The position numbers and the translations under genes are program-made. Positions 4,959 through 6,255 of a stretch of 6,255 bases of DNA are shown here, piece after piece (the first letter of the stretch is position 1; each line of letters opens with the position of its first letter). This stretch comes from Rhizobiaceae bacterium. GTDB taxonomy: Bacteria; Pseudomonadota; Alphaproteobacteria; Rhizobiales; Rhizobiaceae. Below the pieces are notes generated by a model that worked only from the letters and a program-made list of their open reading frames with translations, had not been told where the DNA came from and did no database searches. The DNA is taken from positions 1 to 6,255 of the forward strand of contig JAJFMR010000187.1 in assembly GCA_020696915.1 (NCBI GenBank), given 5' to 3'.

Positions 4959-6255
4959 TCAGACCAGCCGGCTCTGCTCAACCGCCGCGCCGACGAAACT
5001 GGAAAACAGCGGATGCGGTTCTAGTGGGCGGCTCTTCAGTTCGGGGTGGTACTGAACGCCGATGAACCAGGGATGGTCGGAGTATTCGATCGTTTCGGGC
5101 AGGATACCGTCCGGCGACATGCCCGCGAACACCATGCCGCACCCCTCGAGGCGCTCCTTGTAGTCGATATTCACCTCATATCGATGACGATGCCGTTCCG
5201 AAATCGTGGTGTCGCCGTATATTTTGGCGATCTTGGACCCCGCCTGAAGCCGTGCCTCATAGGCACCCAGGCGCATGGTGCCGCCGAGATCCCCGTTGGC
5301 CAGGCGCTTTTCGAGCATGTTGCCCTTCAACCATTCCGTCATCAGCCCCACGACCGGCTCGCCGGTCGGCCCGAACTCCGTCGAGGAGGCGTGGTCGATG
5401 CCGGCCAGCGAACGGGCCGCTTCGATGCAGGCCATCTGCATCCCGAAGCAGATGCCGAAAAAGGGCACCTGGCGCTCGCGGGCAAACTTGGCCGCGAGTA
5501 TCTTGCCTTCCGACCCGCGCTCGCCGAAGCCGCCCGGCACCAATATCCCGTGCACCTTCTCCAGCCAGGGGGACGGATCCTCCTTCTCGAAGATCTCGCT
5601 CTCGATCCAGTCGAGCCTCACCCGGACGTTGTTGGCAATGCCGCCGTGGGCAAGCGCCTCGGTCAGCGATTTGTAGGCGTCCTTCAGGCCCGTGTACTTG
5701 CCGACCACCGCAATCGTCACCTCTCCTTCCGGATTGTGGATGCGGCCGGACACCTCGTTCCAGCGCTCGAGCCGAGGCTTCGGTGCCGGATCTATTCCGA
5801 AGGCGGCCAGCACCTCGGAATCGAGCCCTTCCTTGTGATAGGCAAGCGGCACGTCATAGATGTTGGCCACGTCGAGCGCCTGGATGACGGCGCTCTCGCG
5901 GACATTGCAGAACAGCGAAAGCTTGCGCCGCTCCTCTTTGGGGATCGCACGGTCGGCGCGGACCAGCAGGATATCCGGTGCAATACCGATCGAGCGGAGT
6001 TCCTTGACGGAGTGCTGCGTCGGCTTGGTCTTCAGTTCGCCTGCGCTCGGAATATAGGGCAGCAGCGTCAGATGCACGTAGACGGCGTTGTTGCGTGGCA
6101 GGTCGTTGCCGAGCTGCCGGATGGCTTCGAGGAACGGCATGGCCTCGATGTCGCCGACCGTTCCGCCGATCTCGCACAGCACGAAGTCGAACTCCTCGTT
6201 GCCGTCGAGGATGAAATCCTTGATCTCGTCGGTGACGTGCGGAATGACCTGCACG
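4959..6255 (-). CDS. pyrG: CTP synthase, C-terminal part (N-terminus beyond the right edge)
   Basis: CTP synthase aminates UTP to CTP using ATP and glutamine-derived ammonia, the last step of pyrimidine nucleotide synthesis; it is a cytoplasmic, filament-forming enzyme. The visible 431 residues enter at VQVIPHVTDEIKDF, so by comparison with the usual length near 542 about 111 residues are missing, including the N-terminal P-loop. The rest of the synthase domain is present (CEIGGTVGDIEAMPF, LPYIPSAGELKTKPTQHSVKEL), then a linker near IAVVGKYTGLKDAYKS, then a class I glutamine amidotransferase domain with LVPGGFGERG, the nucleophile Cys in GICFGMQ (codon 5448-5450) and the His-Pro-Glu of GVQYHPELKSRP. 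The GTG at 6252-6254 is an internal valine, not a start. It appears to be the upstream gene of the VOC-kdsA pair, 55 bp away with no clear terminator. CTP is also consumed in activating KDO, which fits pairing with kdsA. Confidence 0.98.
   Translation of the reverse strand, partial: VQVIPHVTDEIKDFILDGNEEFDFVLCEIGGTVGDIEAMPFLEAIRQLGNDLPRNNAVYVHLTLLPYIPSAGELKTKPTQHSVKELRSIGIAPDILLVRADRAIPKEERRKLSLFCNVRESAVIQALDVANIYDVPLAYHKEGLDSEVLAAFGIDPAPKPRLERWNEVSGRIHNPEGEVTIAVVGKYTGLKDAYKSLTEALAHGGIANNVRVRLDWIESEIFEKEDPSPWLEKVHGILVPGGFGERGSEGKILAAKFARERQVPFFGICFGMQMACIEAARSLAGIDHASSTEFGPTGEPVVGLMTEWLKGNMLEKRLANGDLGGTMRLGAYEARLQAGSKIAKIYGDTTISERHRHRYEVNIDYKERLEGCGMVFAGMSPDGILPETIEYSDHPWFIGVQYHPELKSRPLEPHPLFSSFVGAAVEQSRLV

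Noticed and set aside
6252..6254. GTG as a start codon for pyrG
   Set aside because: It is the internal valine of the conserved VQVIPHVT segment, about 111 residues into CTP synthase; the true start is outside the window.

Overview
The window looks like a chromosomal housekeeping segment from an alphaproteobacterium of the Hyphomicrobiales (Rhizobiales), probably Mesorhizobium or a close relative in the Phyllobacteriaceae. This rests on the high G+C content, the protein sequences, and the gene order pyrG - kdsA - eno - ftsB-like - pdhA, which is familiar in rhizobia. The genus is an inference from gene order and remembered protein likeness; no search was run.

Almost everything is read on the minus strand, so transcription runs from the right end to the left. 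From the right: the C-terminal four fifths of pyrG (CTP synthase, cut by the right edge); a gene for a two-part VOC/glyoxalase-like protein; kdsA (KDO-8-phosphate synthase), whose GTG start overlaps the stop of the VOC gene; a PRC-barrel protein gene; eno (enolase); an ftsB/divIC-type septum formation gene; and the N-terminal third of pdhA (pyruvate dehydrogenase E1 alpha, cut by the left edge). The only gene seen on the plus strand is a 41-codon candidate lipoprotein gene between eno and the PRC gene. It converges on the PRC gene across a strong 12-bp hairpin that probably serves as a shared terminator.

The likely transcription units are pyrG-VOC-kdsA, the PRC gene alone, eno-ftsB (78-bp gap) and pdhA alone (171-bp gap). 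Functionally the block joins CTP supply and KDO synthesis (CTP is also the nucleotide that activates KDO for lipid A assembly), lower glycolysis (enolase), entry of pyruvate into the TCA cycle (pdhA) and cell division (ftsB). The PRC gene, the small lipoprotein gene and the VOC gene look like lineage-specific additions to this conserved core.

I see no mobile element, CRISPR array, rRNA, tRNA or phage gene, and no clear novel system. The best leads are regulatory: an exact GGAAC-N17-CGTT match, the form of the alphaproteobacterial general-stress (EcfG/RpoE2) promoter, upstream of pdhA; a near match upstream of the PRC gene; a cluster of CATG-centred palindromic sites upstream of pdhA; and the small convergent lipoprotein gene.
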